DNA of 64,000 nucleotides, from contig JADDOH010024925.1 in assembly GCA_016648135.1 (NCBI GenBank), forward strand, positions 57,814 to 121,813. The letters are read 5' to 3'. Source of the DNA: Agrypnia vestita (lineage: Eukaryota > Arthropoda > Insecta > Trichoptera > Phryganeidae). The translations under genes and the position numbers were made by a program. The notes beneath the pieces were generated by a model. The model was not told the DNA's origin and ran no database searches. It was given only the letters and a program-made list of their open reading frames with translations. Below are positions 44,395-55,898 of the stretch, piece after piece (the first letter of the stretch is position 1; the number at the start of each line of letters is the position of its first letter).

Positions 44395-44461
44395 TAATAT
44401 AAGTATAATTTTTCGTACTTCTTGCGGTATAGGTGAGTGGAATTGCTGGTAGGATATATGA

Positions 44462-44520
44462 TTATATATATATATATATCTATATATATATATACTATAT
44501 ATATATATATATATATATAT
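44462..44520. repeat. AT microsatellite
   Basis: About 59 bp of AT/TA units with two interruptions. Confidence 0.9.
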
Positions 44521-45329
44521 GGTTTTATATGAAAAGTATTGAGAAACGTGGTATAATTAATTTGAGTTTTTCTGTCTGCAAGTATGAATGACTATGTTTA
44601 ACTTGATAGCTCGTTTGCTTATGTATGACGCCGCAGGAAATGTTTTTTCTGTAATGTATATTTTCGCGTGTTCTAGTTCTTTCTTAAATCTTCTTGATTT
44701 TTCGGAAGACTTCGAAACAATAAAAAGACTACGAGCACCTGTGAAGTGTGGTCAGTACTTTTAAATAATCTATAGTTAACTGAAATAAAATTTGTATTTT
44801 GTGATAACATTATAATTATCCACGTACGACATATTTTTTTTTTCACTTTTTTTAATATGCAATATATTTATATGCAACTCATAATTCATTCAATATGCTG
44901 ACTGTACGCGCCCGATATCTATGTACACAAATACCTATGAAATTAAAATATTGTTTTCCGAGATATCTTTTACGCTAGCCCGGGCAACGTCGGGTATCAA
45001 TGATAATCTATGATAAAAATTAACTTTCTCTTAGCTAACGTTTAGAATAGAAAACACTCGATCATATTAATGTCATTCGTTACAAGTCGATAGCGATCGC
45101 AATGCTATCAATTAATCCTAGCTAAATGCTTTTTACGCAATATTCGCAAAGTAATAAATCATTGGGTGGTTTCACTTTTAATCGCCTTCAAAATCACGGA
45201 ATGTCTTTAGTGTATAATTGACTACTTCTGATGCTCTTTTATGTATACTTAAGAATCTCACTCACACTCACGAGGTAAAAATTATGAGAAAAATATTTAA
45301 AAAATATAATCTTTACGGGAAAAGAATAC
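44521..45329. other. AT-rich non-coding
   Basis: GC patch AGCCCGGGCAACGTCGGGT at 44978-44996; no gene. Confidence 0.4.
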
Positions 45330-45560
45330 CAAACATACTGACACGCACCATAACTATGCAACCAGATCAGGACGAACAATGAGAATACCAATCACTAACA
45401 ACGTGTATGGCGAAAGAAAAAGAGATTATATTGTGCCAAGAATCTTTAATAAATTAGATGAAAAATTCTTTGAGACGATGCAAGACAAAAAAACTCCATT
45501 GGATTCAAAAAAGTACAAGCTAAAAGAATATATATTAAAGCTGTGTACCTAATCTTACAT
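45330..45560 (+). pseudogene. LINE C-terminal end
   Basis: Plus-strand frame reads NYATRSGRTMRIPITNN, then RKRDYIVPRIFNKLDEKF, then a stop after KLCT at about 45550. The 'TR...IP.....VPRIFNKLP' pattern is the tail of a non-LTR reverse transcriptase; compare 58645-58839 and 59573. Confidence 0.55.
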
Positions 45561-45759
45561 TAATCTATAATTACATATCATGTATTATTTTGTAAAAAAA
45601 CATGCAACACTCGATAATGACCTACACTATAATCTTCATTATAAAATAAAAATTATTGTCAAATATTGAAGGCAACCATGCCGTAAAACTGCTGTGCAGT
45701 TTGGCATATCTATAATGTAATAAATATCAAAAAATTAATAAATATATATAAAAAAATAT

Positions 45760-46308
45760 ATAAAAAAACAGCAGATCTACGAAGAAGAATAGATCTGGGC
45801 TGGGTAGCATTTGGTAAATTGAAACATTTGTTCGAAAATAAAGAAATCCCGGTATGGCTGAAAAGAAAAATGTTCGTTACATGTATCCTACCGATGTGGA
45901 CATATGGCCTAGAAACAGCAACACTAACAGAAAAAATCATACACATATTAAAGTGTACACAGCGGCCATGGAAAAGCAGATGCTAGGCGTGAGCCTTAGA
46001 GATAAAATCAGAAGAAATGAAGAAATAAGACGCCAAACAAAAATTGCCGATATTATGGACATATTGCAAAATTAAAATGGCAGTTGGCTGGACGTATGGC
46101 TCGACAGGAGGATACTAGATGGGTACCCAGAATCTTACAGTGGAGGCCCTGGACGAAAAGTAGAAGCGTCGGAAGACCTCCCAAAAGGTGGTCTGATGAC
46201 ATAGTCCAGCAAAGGGGAAGAACCTGGATTCGAAGGGGGAGAAACAGAGATGAGTGGAGGAGGAAATGGAAGAGGCCTACATCCAGCAGTGGAGGGATGA
46301 AAAATTTT
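45760..46308 (+). pseudogene. LINE family R-B, longest copy
   Basis: Reads DLRRRIDLGWVAFGKLKHLF, then ENKEIPVWLKRKMFVTCILP and TYGLETATLTEKI. After frameshifts come MLGVSLRDKIRRNEEIRRQ and RSVGRPPKRWSDDIVQQ. It is the thumb and C-terminal region of an RTE-like LINE. At least three frame changes make it non-functional. Confidence 0.7.
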
Positions 46309-47128
46309 CTATATTTTACATTTTTATATAACTAAATATTACATATACTAATTATAACCTGTCAAAAATAAAGTTAATTTACGGCATATATTTTGGCCGC
46401 CAATTAAGGCTTTGAGAACAGCACTTTATAGAGTAGCGTAACGTCTTGAAGAGGGCGTTTTGAATAGAGAATTATGCTTTTTTGCTTCTTATGCCTCATT
46501 ATTATTTGAACCATCTGGTAGCGTTAGTGATGGACATTCTTGCATAGAGAATTATATATTATAATATTATCTACTCAATTTTATCTACTCTTTCTAGTCT
46601 TTCCTGTCTGTGTTACACAGTAGAAATATTGCTACCATAAAATTATTAAAAGCCTGCGAAAATTTAATTTACGGCGAATCTTTGCATGCCTTGATGTTAT
46701 TACAAATAATTTTGAGAAAATTTTCGAGATTTAAGAATTTTGGTAGCGAGTAACCGCAAGTGGTTACGACCCTTAAATTTTATGTAATTTTAACAGCTTT
46801 TTATTTACAAAAATAAATTGCTGGCGGTATTTAAGACTGCCCGAAAAAGTTAAATTCAATTTGTGTTAAAGTATTGAGAGAGAAAATATATGCAAGTATT
46901 TATTTTTTCTTGGAAGAAATTTTATCTTAAATTCTAAGTTAAGAATATTCTTAAGTTTTCACGGCGACTCTTAGCCGCAAAGGTCGTAATAACACGGCTT
47001 AATACCCCAGAAAACACAAAGCGTTTTTCTTAAAGCTTGACGAATGTATTTACTCATTATTTATTTAAAATCACCAATTTTTTCAGTAATCTCGTTCTCT
47101 CCTAGCATTTTGCTAAACATATTATTTT
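46309..47128. other. non-coding; repeat scrap and conserved-looking block
   Basis: Bases 46436-46560 are an inverted match to 50640-50780 (GATGGACATTCTTGC, ACCATCTGGTAGCG). Bases 46640-47030 look single-copy. Confidence 0.4.
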
Positions 47129-47267
47129 GCAACATGTAATGGAAGACCTTTCAATATGCCAAAAGATTTATTTTCCAACATGTTAAGGAAAATCTTTCAA
47201 TATACCAAAAGTATTACTTTCCAACATGTTATGAAAAGTCTTGAAATATGCCAAAAGAATTAGTTCC
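47129..47267. repeat. 46-bp minisatellite, three units
   Basis: Units start at 47129, 47175 and 47221 with CAACATGTTA or a variant and contain CAATATGCCAAAAG. Confidence 0.8.
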
Positions 47268-47448
47268 AAACATAATATTGAATAGCCTCTCTTTTCTTCT
47301 CTTTTAATACTGAAACCTGTTTTCTCCTCTATTTTATATGATTTTCTTATGTCTCTTTTATTTTATATAATATTTTAATGTATGAATATTTTTGAGTTTG
47401 TTCAAATCTTTCAGAACAGTGCTGGATTTATGTCACAGAGACATTATT

Positions 47449-47719
47449 AATCAATTAGTGTATATTATAGATATCTCACAGAGACGAAACTGTATTAATT
47501 ATGGGAAAGTAGGTATAGAAGTCATTTTGGGTGTAACAGGACTTATGACCTGTCTTTTTATGGTTGGCTTAAGTGATCACTTTACACAATTGCCAATAAG
47601 CCAACCATAAAAAGACAGGTCATAAGTCCTGTTACACCCAAAATGACTTCTATACCTACTTTCCCATAATTAATACAGTTTCGTCTCTGTGAGATATCTA
47701 TAATATACACTAATTGATT
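47449..47719. mobile_element. perfect 123-bp inverted repeat (MITE-B fold-back)
   Basis: Bases 47449-47571 and 47597-47719 are exact reverse complements over 123 bp, with a 25-nt loop. The outer part carries the MITE-B end (ATCTCACAGAGACGAAAC) and the loop its core (AGTGATCACTTTACACAAT). Other family members keep diverged or single arms, so this one was recently formed or homogenised. A transcript would fold into a long double-stranded RNA. Confidence 0.9.
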
Positions 47720-47797
47720 TTAATGTATGTACCTACTTGTATATGGAATGTGTGGGATTGCACGAACCTCCCCACATTCTAGAATAAAGATATATTT

Positions 47798-47968
47798 ATA
47801 ATTGATATAAATTAACATTGTTAAAACCACTTATTTATTGAAAAAATTCAACATGTTTCGAAGCCAGTGGCTTCATCGTCAGGATAAAAAAGCCATTGGC
47901 TTCGAAACATGTTGATTTTTTTCAATAAATAAGTAGTTTTAACAAAGTTAATTTATATCAGTTATAAT
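47798..47968. mobile_element. Penelope-like fold-back
   Basis: Arms 47798-47873 and 47890-47968 are inverted copies at over 90% identity. Each contains AACATGTTTCGAAGCCA or its complement; the inversion joint falls inside the hammerhead core, so only one arm keeps the CTGACGA box. Confidence 0.65.
47849..47886 (-). ncRNA. hammerhead ribozyme-like motif I, intact core but truncated stem I
   Basis: Minus strand: CTGACGA (47876-47882), one T, stem II GAAGCC/GGCTTC with a 3-nt loop, GAAAC, palindromic ACATGT, T as H17. Stem I pairs only over 2 bp because the inversion replaced its 5' strand. Confidence 0.55.
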
Positions 47969-48740
47969 TATGTTACCACATAATAAATTTGCTACATTTG
48001 AAGAAAAAGTTATATTTATTTAGTACGGAGTTCCTGTAGAATAGAGGCATTCGTTCATCAAAAAGTTCATAGTATTTTCAGCGTACGACACCAACCTCAC
48101 AATTCAAAGCATGTTTTTTCAAGGTTGTGATAAATACTAAGGCATTAAAATTTGTCACGTTTCATTTCATTCTGAATTCTTGGTGAAGTAAATATCTAAA
48201 TAAAATGTTTCCTCACATTTTGTGAAATTACAAATTGCAAGATTCATGTCCCGTAACGTCAGCTACGACAAAAATCGACCCGCAGCAGCTTAACGCAGAA
48301 GAAAATTTATTATAAACAAACAAGACATTTCGCCTCCCTTCTTATTCATTTTTTTGGACCTTTGAGAAAGTCAGACCGCCGCAAATTTACGACGCCAGGT
48401 CCTTAAGCGATAATTAATTAGGCTTTGAAGTTTTTAATGAAAACCATTTTATAAGGCTCGCGGGAAAATTGCTAATTTAGCATTTCTTTTCGTTTTAAGC
48501 ATCTAACAATTTCGCCTAATACACTTTCATTTATCGTCTGCTTTTTAATATATTTTTCATCTTTATAATTAAATTTGAGCTCGCCTTTGGAACACTTTGG
48601 CGAATTTAATATTTATTTCGCTAACAAGGTGATTGGGTGTCTCTCTCTTTAAATTGGCCAATAAACTCAATTAAATGCTCAATTACGAGCACTAATTTTT
48701 GTTTGTAGACTATTTTTTTTGTACTGATTATTATAATTAC
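47969..48740. other. conserved-looking non-coding block
   Basis: Bases 48240-48690 have balanced composition with many homeodomain-like ATTA and CAAT motifs and no repeat match. A candidate enhancer or conserved element. Confidence 0.35.
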
Positions 48741-50274
48741 ATTGGAGCACCTATCAAAACCCGATTACTCGAGATGGAAGGACATCGAAGGGGACCCATC
48801 ACACACCCCTGGCTGTGTTATGCGCAGAGCGTCCATATTGGCACTGCACGTTCGCCGCTTAGTTGGCATTATTTTAATGCTAAACGCAGCCTCCTCGCCA
48901 ATACGCAGGCAGGGCAACACGCACTCCTTTGACCTGGAGAGTCGGCCGTCCAAACCCTTCACTGTCCGAGCGTCTTTATTTAAAAAAATGTACACAATAA
49001 TATGACAATATACACAGATAACACAAACATAAATAAACACAATAAAATAAGCATAGTAAAGATACATGTATAAATACAGGTCATTGGTAGAAAACATTGA
49101 CAAATGCGTAAATATAAAAATACAAAGGAAAGAACAGTAGATTATAATGGAAAAAAAATGATTATACATAGTAAGTCAGAAACATTGTGCAAGAATATCA
49201 AGATATTGATATATATATGTGTGATATATCAATTCCAACAAACTTAAGAGTGTATACGCAAGTGCACACGTCACGATAAGATACACAGACGTATACACAT
49301 ATATACACAAGACAAGAGTTGGGTTAACACGTATATAACAAATATGAAAATTAAATTAGAATCTGGAAAAAAAGGATTTAATAAATAAATAAAATCATCC
49401 GGTGTATCTGATTGACGCGGGGACAGTGGAAGATCATCCACCCTCGTGGGGAAAAAGACAACACAAAAACAAAAGCACAAAAAGGGGTGCTCTTGCGGCC
49501 GAAGAAGTCGGCATCAGCCATACCAGCTCCAGTGCAGGAGAAACAGGAGCAAGTATACAAAATAAGAAAATAGACCGTAATTTAAAACTATATAAGTAAC
49601 AAAATGAAAAGCAAAGAAAATCAAAGAAATAGTAAACATAAGTTCATTAAGCAGAATAAAAAGAAAAGAGAAAAAATTAGCGAAAAATATCAATAATAGG
49701 TTGTTATACCAAAAATTGCAAAGCAGGATATGTCTATTCGGATTCATGATGAGCAGTCGCCCTGAGAATTTTCCAACCGTACATCCACACCCTAACTAAC
49801 TCACTGAGGCATTCAAAGTTTCTAACTCTAGATCGCATGTCTGCCACTTAGGTAACTCCTTAAGATATCAGATGGAAGGACGCATTTTTTTTTAGATTTG
49901 TTTACACTTATTTTTGGCCTTGGTTGCTATGTACAAGGCTTATATTGTACCTACCTCAATAGGAGTTCTGGTATTCTGCTCTAGCTACTACCAGCTTTTT
50001 TGGAACGGGAGAGATTTGTCTGTGGAACTTGGAACTCCTTCGCATTTGCCTATGTGGAGAGGGAACCACGAACCTCTCTCAGAAGGGACACATTGTCAAG
50101 AAGAGAAGACACACTAAATTGGGAAAAACTCATGAAGACGTCAAGAGTGGATAGTAGAATAGAAAATCTTGAATGCATATTTAGTTAGATGGGCACGGAT
50201 CGGCATCTTTGAAATGTGTGTTGTGTAAATTTAAGATAGGTAATAAATTAATGAATTTATTTATATTAAAAGAC
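48741..50274. other. non-coding with two GC-richer patches
   Basis: Bases 48770-48975 are GC-rich, with overlapping frames (longest 134 codons, minus) that match nothing I know. Bases 49410-49560 and 49990-50110 are similar. The rest is AT-rich. Confidence 0.35.
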
Positions 50275-50510
50275 CCCCACAGAGAAAACATCCAATGCGG
50301 AAATCCGCAGAAACTGCAATGTAGAAGATTTTGTAAGATTGAGAAGGTTAAATAGGCGTTTTTGGAGGAATCGTGTTGAGAGAATGGACCAGACGAGACT
50401 TCCGGAGGAGCGCTGACCGCCAGGGAGACCACAAAAGTGATTGAGAGAAAGCTGGACGTTCTCGTCACAAGACCAGGACTGAAATTGGTCAACACAAATC
50501 AGATCTACTA
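50275..50510 (+). pseudogene. LINE C-terminal scrap
   Basis: Frameshifted translation gives CNVEDFVRLRRLNRRFWRN, VERMDQTRLPEE and GRP-K-LRESW. This is the 'FWRxHVxRM....GRP..RW..SW' region of an RTE-like LINE. Confidence 0.55.
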
Positions 50511-50544
50511 AAATATATATTTTATGGATTGTCAAAATACTAAA

Positions 50545-50780
50545 TACTTTATGTAACATTGTCCGTCAGTAACACTACAAGGTGACGCAAACAATTATAT
50601 ATGTAAAATTAAGAGTTACAAAAGCAAAAAATGTATAATTTTCTATACAACAATGTCCATCACTACCAGATGGTGAAAATAATGAGGAAATTTAAAATAA
50701 TAATGTTTAAGAATAAAAATAAAACATCATTTTCTATGTAACAATGTCCGTCACTAAAGCTACCAAGACGTCACGCTGCA
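50545..50780. repeat. three tandem units of about 93 bp
   Basis: ACAATGTCCRTCACTA-type phrases recur near 50553, 50649 and 50740, each followed by GCTACCA or a variant. An inverted relative lies at 46436. Confidence 0.5.
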
Positions 50781-51699
50781 ATATTCTCACAGCCCTAACT
50801 CGCGGCAGAAATTCATGGTAAATGTGACCCGGGTCATTTTTCACGGGTTACAATACCAGCAGCTACGATAATTTTAGCTGATTTTTTTTAAAAAGAAAAA
50901 TTGTAAGTATTTCTTACATTCCGTTTGTAATAAATAATGAGTTTTCTTCTGTCATTCTTACTTAGCTTCTCTCCAACCGTAACTCGCTCGGATGTGATAT
51001 GAAAACAAACCATTTCTGTAGCAATCCAATTAAAATGGATTTGACAAATATGTTTTCGACGTCATCCGATTACGAGAGACATCTCTGTAATAGGGGATGA
51101 AGCTTTGCTCTTTTTATCTCGGAATTTCCGCCCCTGGGTTGTTGCGTAATGTAGCTTTTTATTTATTAATATATTAAGAAAACCATCATAAAAAGGTGGC
51201 AGCTGCTATACAAAAAAGACCTCTAGAAAATTGATTATTCAATCAACAAATAAGTATAAAAAATATTTATGTATTTCTAATTAGTATTCAGTAAAATAGT
51301 GAAAAATGTATCATCACATAATTAATCTCATCCTCTTATTCTAGAAAGAGTAAGATAAATCTAGTATAATGAAACGAATTCCTAAATCTCCCTTAAGCCG
51401 ATGACTGTTGCGTGTCACGTGATTGACTGTTAACCTTTGAATCCATGTACCTACTCTAGACTTGAGCAGTATTTTTGAGTTTTAATAAACTTTTCAATTT
51501 ATTGTCTACAGTGTTTTGTAACCATATTTTCCCCTTTATTTTAAATTTAAAAAATAATCTGATGTTAAATATCACACTTGAACCAATATATCAGAGTCAT
51601 TATCCTGTTAATAATTTGTATGCATAAAAATGAAATTAAATATATGGCAATGGGTGGCAATATGATGCCCTGAAGAATTTGCGCATCAAAATGTGGAAA
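50781..51699. other. non-coding
   Basis: GC-richer at 50800-50880 and 50960-51140; no gene recognised. Confidence 0.4.
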
Positions 51700-51985
51700 T
51701 ACGCGAATAGAAAATATAAATGGAATGCATTTGGAGAAGCCTTATCAAACAGGTGATGATTTTTGAAGGGGCAAAATATATCTTTAATCTATTTTGCGCT
51801 GTTTCAGTACTTAACGTCCAATCAAGGTCCAGCCAAAAGTCATCGTTTCTGTTTATCCCAGTTCTCTCTGGGGTGAACTTTCAGCTAGCTTTCCTATGGA
51901 TCCGCCATGAAAATTTGCATTACTATTCATTTCTCGACTATTCGCAAGATGTGTCCAAGCCACCTAAATTGTTTTTTTAATGAAA
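51700..51985 (-). pseudogene. LINE C-terminal scrap
   Basis: Minus strand reads FRWLGHILRIVEK near 51930-51985, the 'RWLGHxLRM' landmark of RTE-like LINEs; the remainder is decayed. Confidence 0.45.
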
Positions 51986-52537
51986 CAAATGTAGAAAGGT
52001 ATATGTAAGCTTTAATTATATTTGACCTTATAGTTTTTATTGTTATAATTACAAAAATAATTTATCTACCTTCCTAAAGTTAGTATAATTTTCCTGCTAA
52101 AAATATTTTTTTTGTTAATGAAAATTAACCTAATTTTCCGAGATTTTATTTTATATATTTAGTATTATTAACAAATTTTCTGCTAAAAATATTCAACGAA
52201 AATTTTTCCGAGAATTCTGAAATAAAGTACCTACCTACCTACCTCTTAATAAAGAAATTTATTTTCCCTCGATTTTTCATACTTTGAAATCTCATCTGTT
52301 TCGATAATCGACATTTATTACATTACAAAAATATTAAATTATACTTTTTTTTCGAGATATATTTTTTATTTTAGGTATATCAATATATATGTTCTGTTAT
52401 TAGAGCAACTTATATATCTGGTGAAAATCACACGGCAAAATTAACTCTGTTTAAAATTTGAAAATACTTCCAAACACGAATAGACCGATATATGTAGAAG
52501 AAGATAGAATAGTAGGCTCACAATTTCAGAAAATTGA
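51986..52537. other. AT-rich non-coding
   Basis: Contains CTAC tandem units at 52228-52244. No gene. Confidence 0.45.
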
Positions 52538-53285
52538 ATGAACAGGCTCAACAATATAAAAGGTTGCGCACGTGCAATGATATATCAAAAGGTTTATAGT
52601 TTATTTTGTGTTCGTCACATAAAAGTAGATACGTCATTGTGTAGGTATGTACTTTCATTTTTATATCATATAGTCTTTTTCTTTTGTCTTGGCTTGGATT
52701 CCAGTCATGTGGGCATACCTGGTAATGAAAAGGTAGACTCTCTGGCTATAGTTGCAATCTCACAGGGGGATGTCACATTTTCCACTATTCCAGTCTCTCA
52801 ATATTACTAGAAACGATGTCGCACTTCAGTGACAGTCTCATTGGGACCTCACTAAAGTGTCAAAACATCGACACTTCGTCGCTATTCAGCCACTCATCCC
52901 ATCTCGAGCCTGGTTTCACAGGGTCAGATTGAGCAAGTGGGAAATTTCAATGTTTGCCGAATGCGTCTGGGTCATTGCTCTGTCTGCTTGCTCCTTGCAA
53001 AAATTCATGTTCTGAACTCCCCAACCTGTGAGTGCCGACAAGAGGAGGAGGCTTTGAACCACTTGTTTCTCATTTGCATTTTAATGTTAGTACTCAGCAC
53101 CTATTCCAGGATCTTGCAGATCTTAATGTCCCTTTCCCTACAAGTATCCAGCTCTTGCTTACAGACTGCCGACGAGAATTATTGAAAGTTTTACTAAGAT
53201 TATTAGAGAGCAATTGCATTGAGGTGTAATGTTTATGTCGATGACCCGTGGACTAGTATTTGGCAATAACATCCTCTTACTGGGT
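52538..53285 (+). pseudogene. I/Jockey-like LINE 3' end with RNase H
   Basis: One frame runs through, broken by stops. SSHVGIPGNEKVDSLA (about 52700-52745) is the last conserved part of a LINE-type RNase H domain, which removes the RNA strand during reverse transcription. Further on, RMRLGHCSVCLLLAKIHV, then CECRQEEEALNHLFLIC give the RLRxGH motif and a CxC...H...C zinc-like knuckle. The order RNase H, then RxRxGH, then Cys/His knuckle is that of I- and Jockey-type LINEs, not the RTE-like ones elsewhere in the window. In-frame stops (for example 52808) make it a pseudogene. Confidence 0.7.
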
Positions 53286-53342
53286 AACAAGCCATAAAAA
53301 TTATTTAAGAAAAAAACTAACCCTAAAACCAAGTTTTTATTA

Positions 53343-53657
53343 TACTCCCTTTTTCATTTACTAGTGGAAACTGGTTTGGCGCTTAACGTAAGCGTTGGGC
53401 TTCGGTCGGGCGACGCTACGAAAGGGAATTATATTATAATCAGGTTTAGTGTCTACCAGATGAGTCTCTTCATACAAAGTAGTAAATTGAGCTATAATTA
53501 TTAATTTTTTAACGAAAATTTGATAGATCTTCTTGATCGTCGCCACTAGTCTGCTTGCAAGGTTTCAGCTCGATTGGATCACGGGAAAAGGGTTAAAAAT
53601 CGATTCAAAGTTTTTTCGTCAGATAAGCAGACGCCACGAGTTAAAAGAAAGGAAGTA
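53343..53657 (+). mobile_element. MITE-A, copy 3
   Basis: TACTCCCTTT start, decayed AAAGGAAGTA end, and the shared internal block (TTTCAGCTCGATTGGATCAC). Bases 53360-53425 are extra relative to copies 1 and 2, perhaps a small nested insertion. Confidence 0.6.
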
Positions 53658-53684
53658 AAAAAGGGTTTCTTCTTGACCCTTACT

Positions 53685-53960
53685 TCACCCCAATCCACTG
53701 TCGTCATCAACTGTTGGGGTCAGCTCTCCTCGTCCTTAGGCTGTACGTTCTTTCGTCCTGGATAACGTCACCTAATACGTGCATTTGCATCTAACCATCT
53801 CTTTCCATCACCCATGAATTTTATGGTCTTCCCCTGGATGTAATTCGCGGATGATCCATGGGGATCGTCCGGTTAACAATGTGATCGGGTACTCTGCGTC
53901 CAACGTGGCCATACCATCTCAGTTTCCTTTTCTTCATCTTGCTACTAGTGTCCGTGAGCC
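53685..53960 (-). pseudogene. LINE C-terminal end
   Basis: Minus strand reads MKKRKLRWYGHVGRRVPDHI, then MDHPRITSRGRP, then after a frameshift RRADPNS-like residues. Same family as 24545. Confidence 0.6.
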
Positions 53961-54002
53961 CAGGCTTCCGCGAATGCATGAGAATTTTTTACAACATATT
54001 TA

Positions 54003-54130
54003 AAAAATTTATAATATCCAAAAAAATTATAATGCAGTCATCGAGGATTACTAATTTAAAATGTACTATATTTGTGGATAACAGGAAACAAAGCTTATAA
54101 ATTTACAGTAAATACGATTTTGAAAGGTAT
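54003..54130 (+). mobile_element. MITE-C, copy 3 (one end)
   Basis: AATATCCAAAAAAATTATAA, GCAGTCATCGAGGATTAC and AATGTACTATATT match copy 1; the second end is missing. Confidence 0.5.
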
Positions 54131-55363
54131 TTTATTCTATTTATTTTCTATGTACATTTTTAGATATTTTTTCTAAATGTACTGTTATTTTGATCCCGTT
54201 TTATATATCCTTTTTCTTAGCACTGTTTGTCTGCTTCATTATTTGATTTTTCTATTTTTTATGCACACAAATAAAAAAATAAAGTATACAAACAAAAGCG
54301 TTTTAATATATTGACACTAATTTTAGAACGATATTAAAAGTTCGTAATATTATAATTATATTCTCGAAGTCGCAGAACGCGCACGTATTACTGCTGACGT
54401 GGTCAAAGCCGAGGAGAGAATAAAGAAGCGTCATTTGCTAGCTTGTGAATGAGTTTTAGTGTTTCAATTTTTGTAATGTTATCAAGGTTTAATTTCCGTA
54501 ATATTCTGTAAACTGTTTCAGTTGACGTCAGATATTTACTAATTCCATTGTCTTTCTAAAATGGAAAGAGGTCTACTTTTTCATATTTTTTCCTTAGTTC
54601 CGTCGCCATTGCCTCTTCATTTGTCATTTGATGTTTTGAATTAATTTATCACAAAGATAATTTGATGAAATTAATCAGTGTTACACAACGTCAAATGTCG
54701 AGTTGTTCCATCACTTCCATACAAAGCGAGGACAACACACGGAGTTTAGGGAAATCATCACAGACGCCATTGAATGATTTCATAATGCACTGTAGACATC
54801 TGTTGTGTTTTTTATGAAACACAAATATAGTCACCCCACGTCATTTAGCCACTATTAACGCCACCCCTGAATTCAATATTTCATTTTGGGGCGAGCATAA
54901 GAGCGGATAGATATTCGAGGGTGGGAATATTCAAATAATATTAAATTTTACAAATTAATTTGTCAAGATACAATGATTATTTCGACAATGATCAAAAGTT
55001 TGACAACTGCGTTTAAATAAATATTTTTTTAAAAAGGTTTGACGCACGACTAAAATAGTTACGAAATAAATTAAGGAACCTATTTTCATCTTCTGCATTG
55101 AGTTTTCTGTTATCTTCTGCCGTGTTTTTAGGATCTTTGTATCCAGAAAGGTCGTACAAAAACGGCAGAATATCCCAAAAAACTCAGACCAGAAGATTCT
55201 GAACGACCATGAATACCTAAGAATATTATAGTTTTGTGTATGCATCTATGTTTGTATGGAATTTTTAGTATTCAAATAGTTAGGTATATTTTTTTTATTT
55301 ATTTAAAAATGCATAAAATTTTATTACATTTGTAGCTCTGTAGCTCTCCAAAAAGTACGTGTA
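54131..55363. other. non-coding
   Basis: Balanced-composition patches at 54360-54480 and 54840-54920; no gene recognised. Confidence 0.4.
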
Positions 55364-55600
55364 AGTTAGATTTTTTCCTAGTCCTATCTTGAATATGTTC
55401 CCTTTCACCCTATCACCTGTTTCTTTCGCACCCCTCACTATTTACCCCCATTTGGACACTTGACACCGAGGTATGATTGTTCATAATTTGTAGAGTTTAA
55501 TAAGTATTAAGTATACCCTGACGAAGGAAGTTGTTTCCGAAACCGGTTGGTTTTTACCAAAAATTAAGTGGTGATAAACTAAGTAAATTCGTTAAATTAT
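55364..55600 (+). mobile_element. Penelope-like element, 3'-end copy
   Basis: Bases 55380-55465 match the last codons and stop of the PLE frame at 42362 (NMFPFTLSPVSFAPP..., HLDT) in plus orientation, followed by the terminal repeat with hammerhead D. It is truncated to the final 30 or so codons. Confidence 0.75.
55508..55560 (+). ncRNA. hammerhead ribozyme-like motif D, intact core
   Basis: CTGACGA (55518-55524), one A, stem II GGAA/TTCC with loop GTTGT, GAAAC (55539-55543), palindromic ACCGGT, T as H17. Stem I inner helix ACC/GGT is kept; the outer helix is weaker than in motif A. N7 and loop II differ from motif A while all core bases are kept. Confidence 0.7.
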
Positions 55601-55898
55601 ATTTATGCTCAAAATTTTCTATGCCATATAATTGTGAATTATAATTAGTACAATTTTAGTTACTCTTCAATTCCTTTTTGTAGCTGAGTTGTGGTCACCC
55701 GAATGTCAGCCCTAAATATGAAATAATTAAATACACTCATGGAAAGGGTGCTTTAGTCACGGTTACACAAAGGGCAGTTAATAAAACTCAATTATGTATG
55801 GAAAACTGCACTCAATTATTGCATTTATCTTACCTTTCTATTGATTTACCATTTTTGGATATATGTAAGCTCAGATTTTAGAATAGAATTATAGAATT

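Noticed and set aside
48765..49169. 134-codon minus frame
   Set aside because: Second half is hydrophobic low complexity from A/T-rich DNA; overlaps competing frames and matches no family I know.
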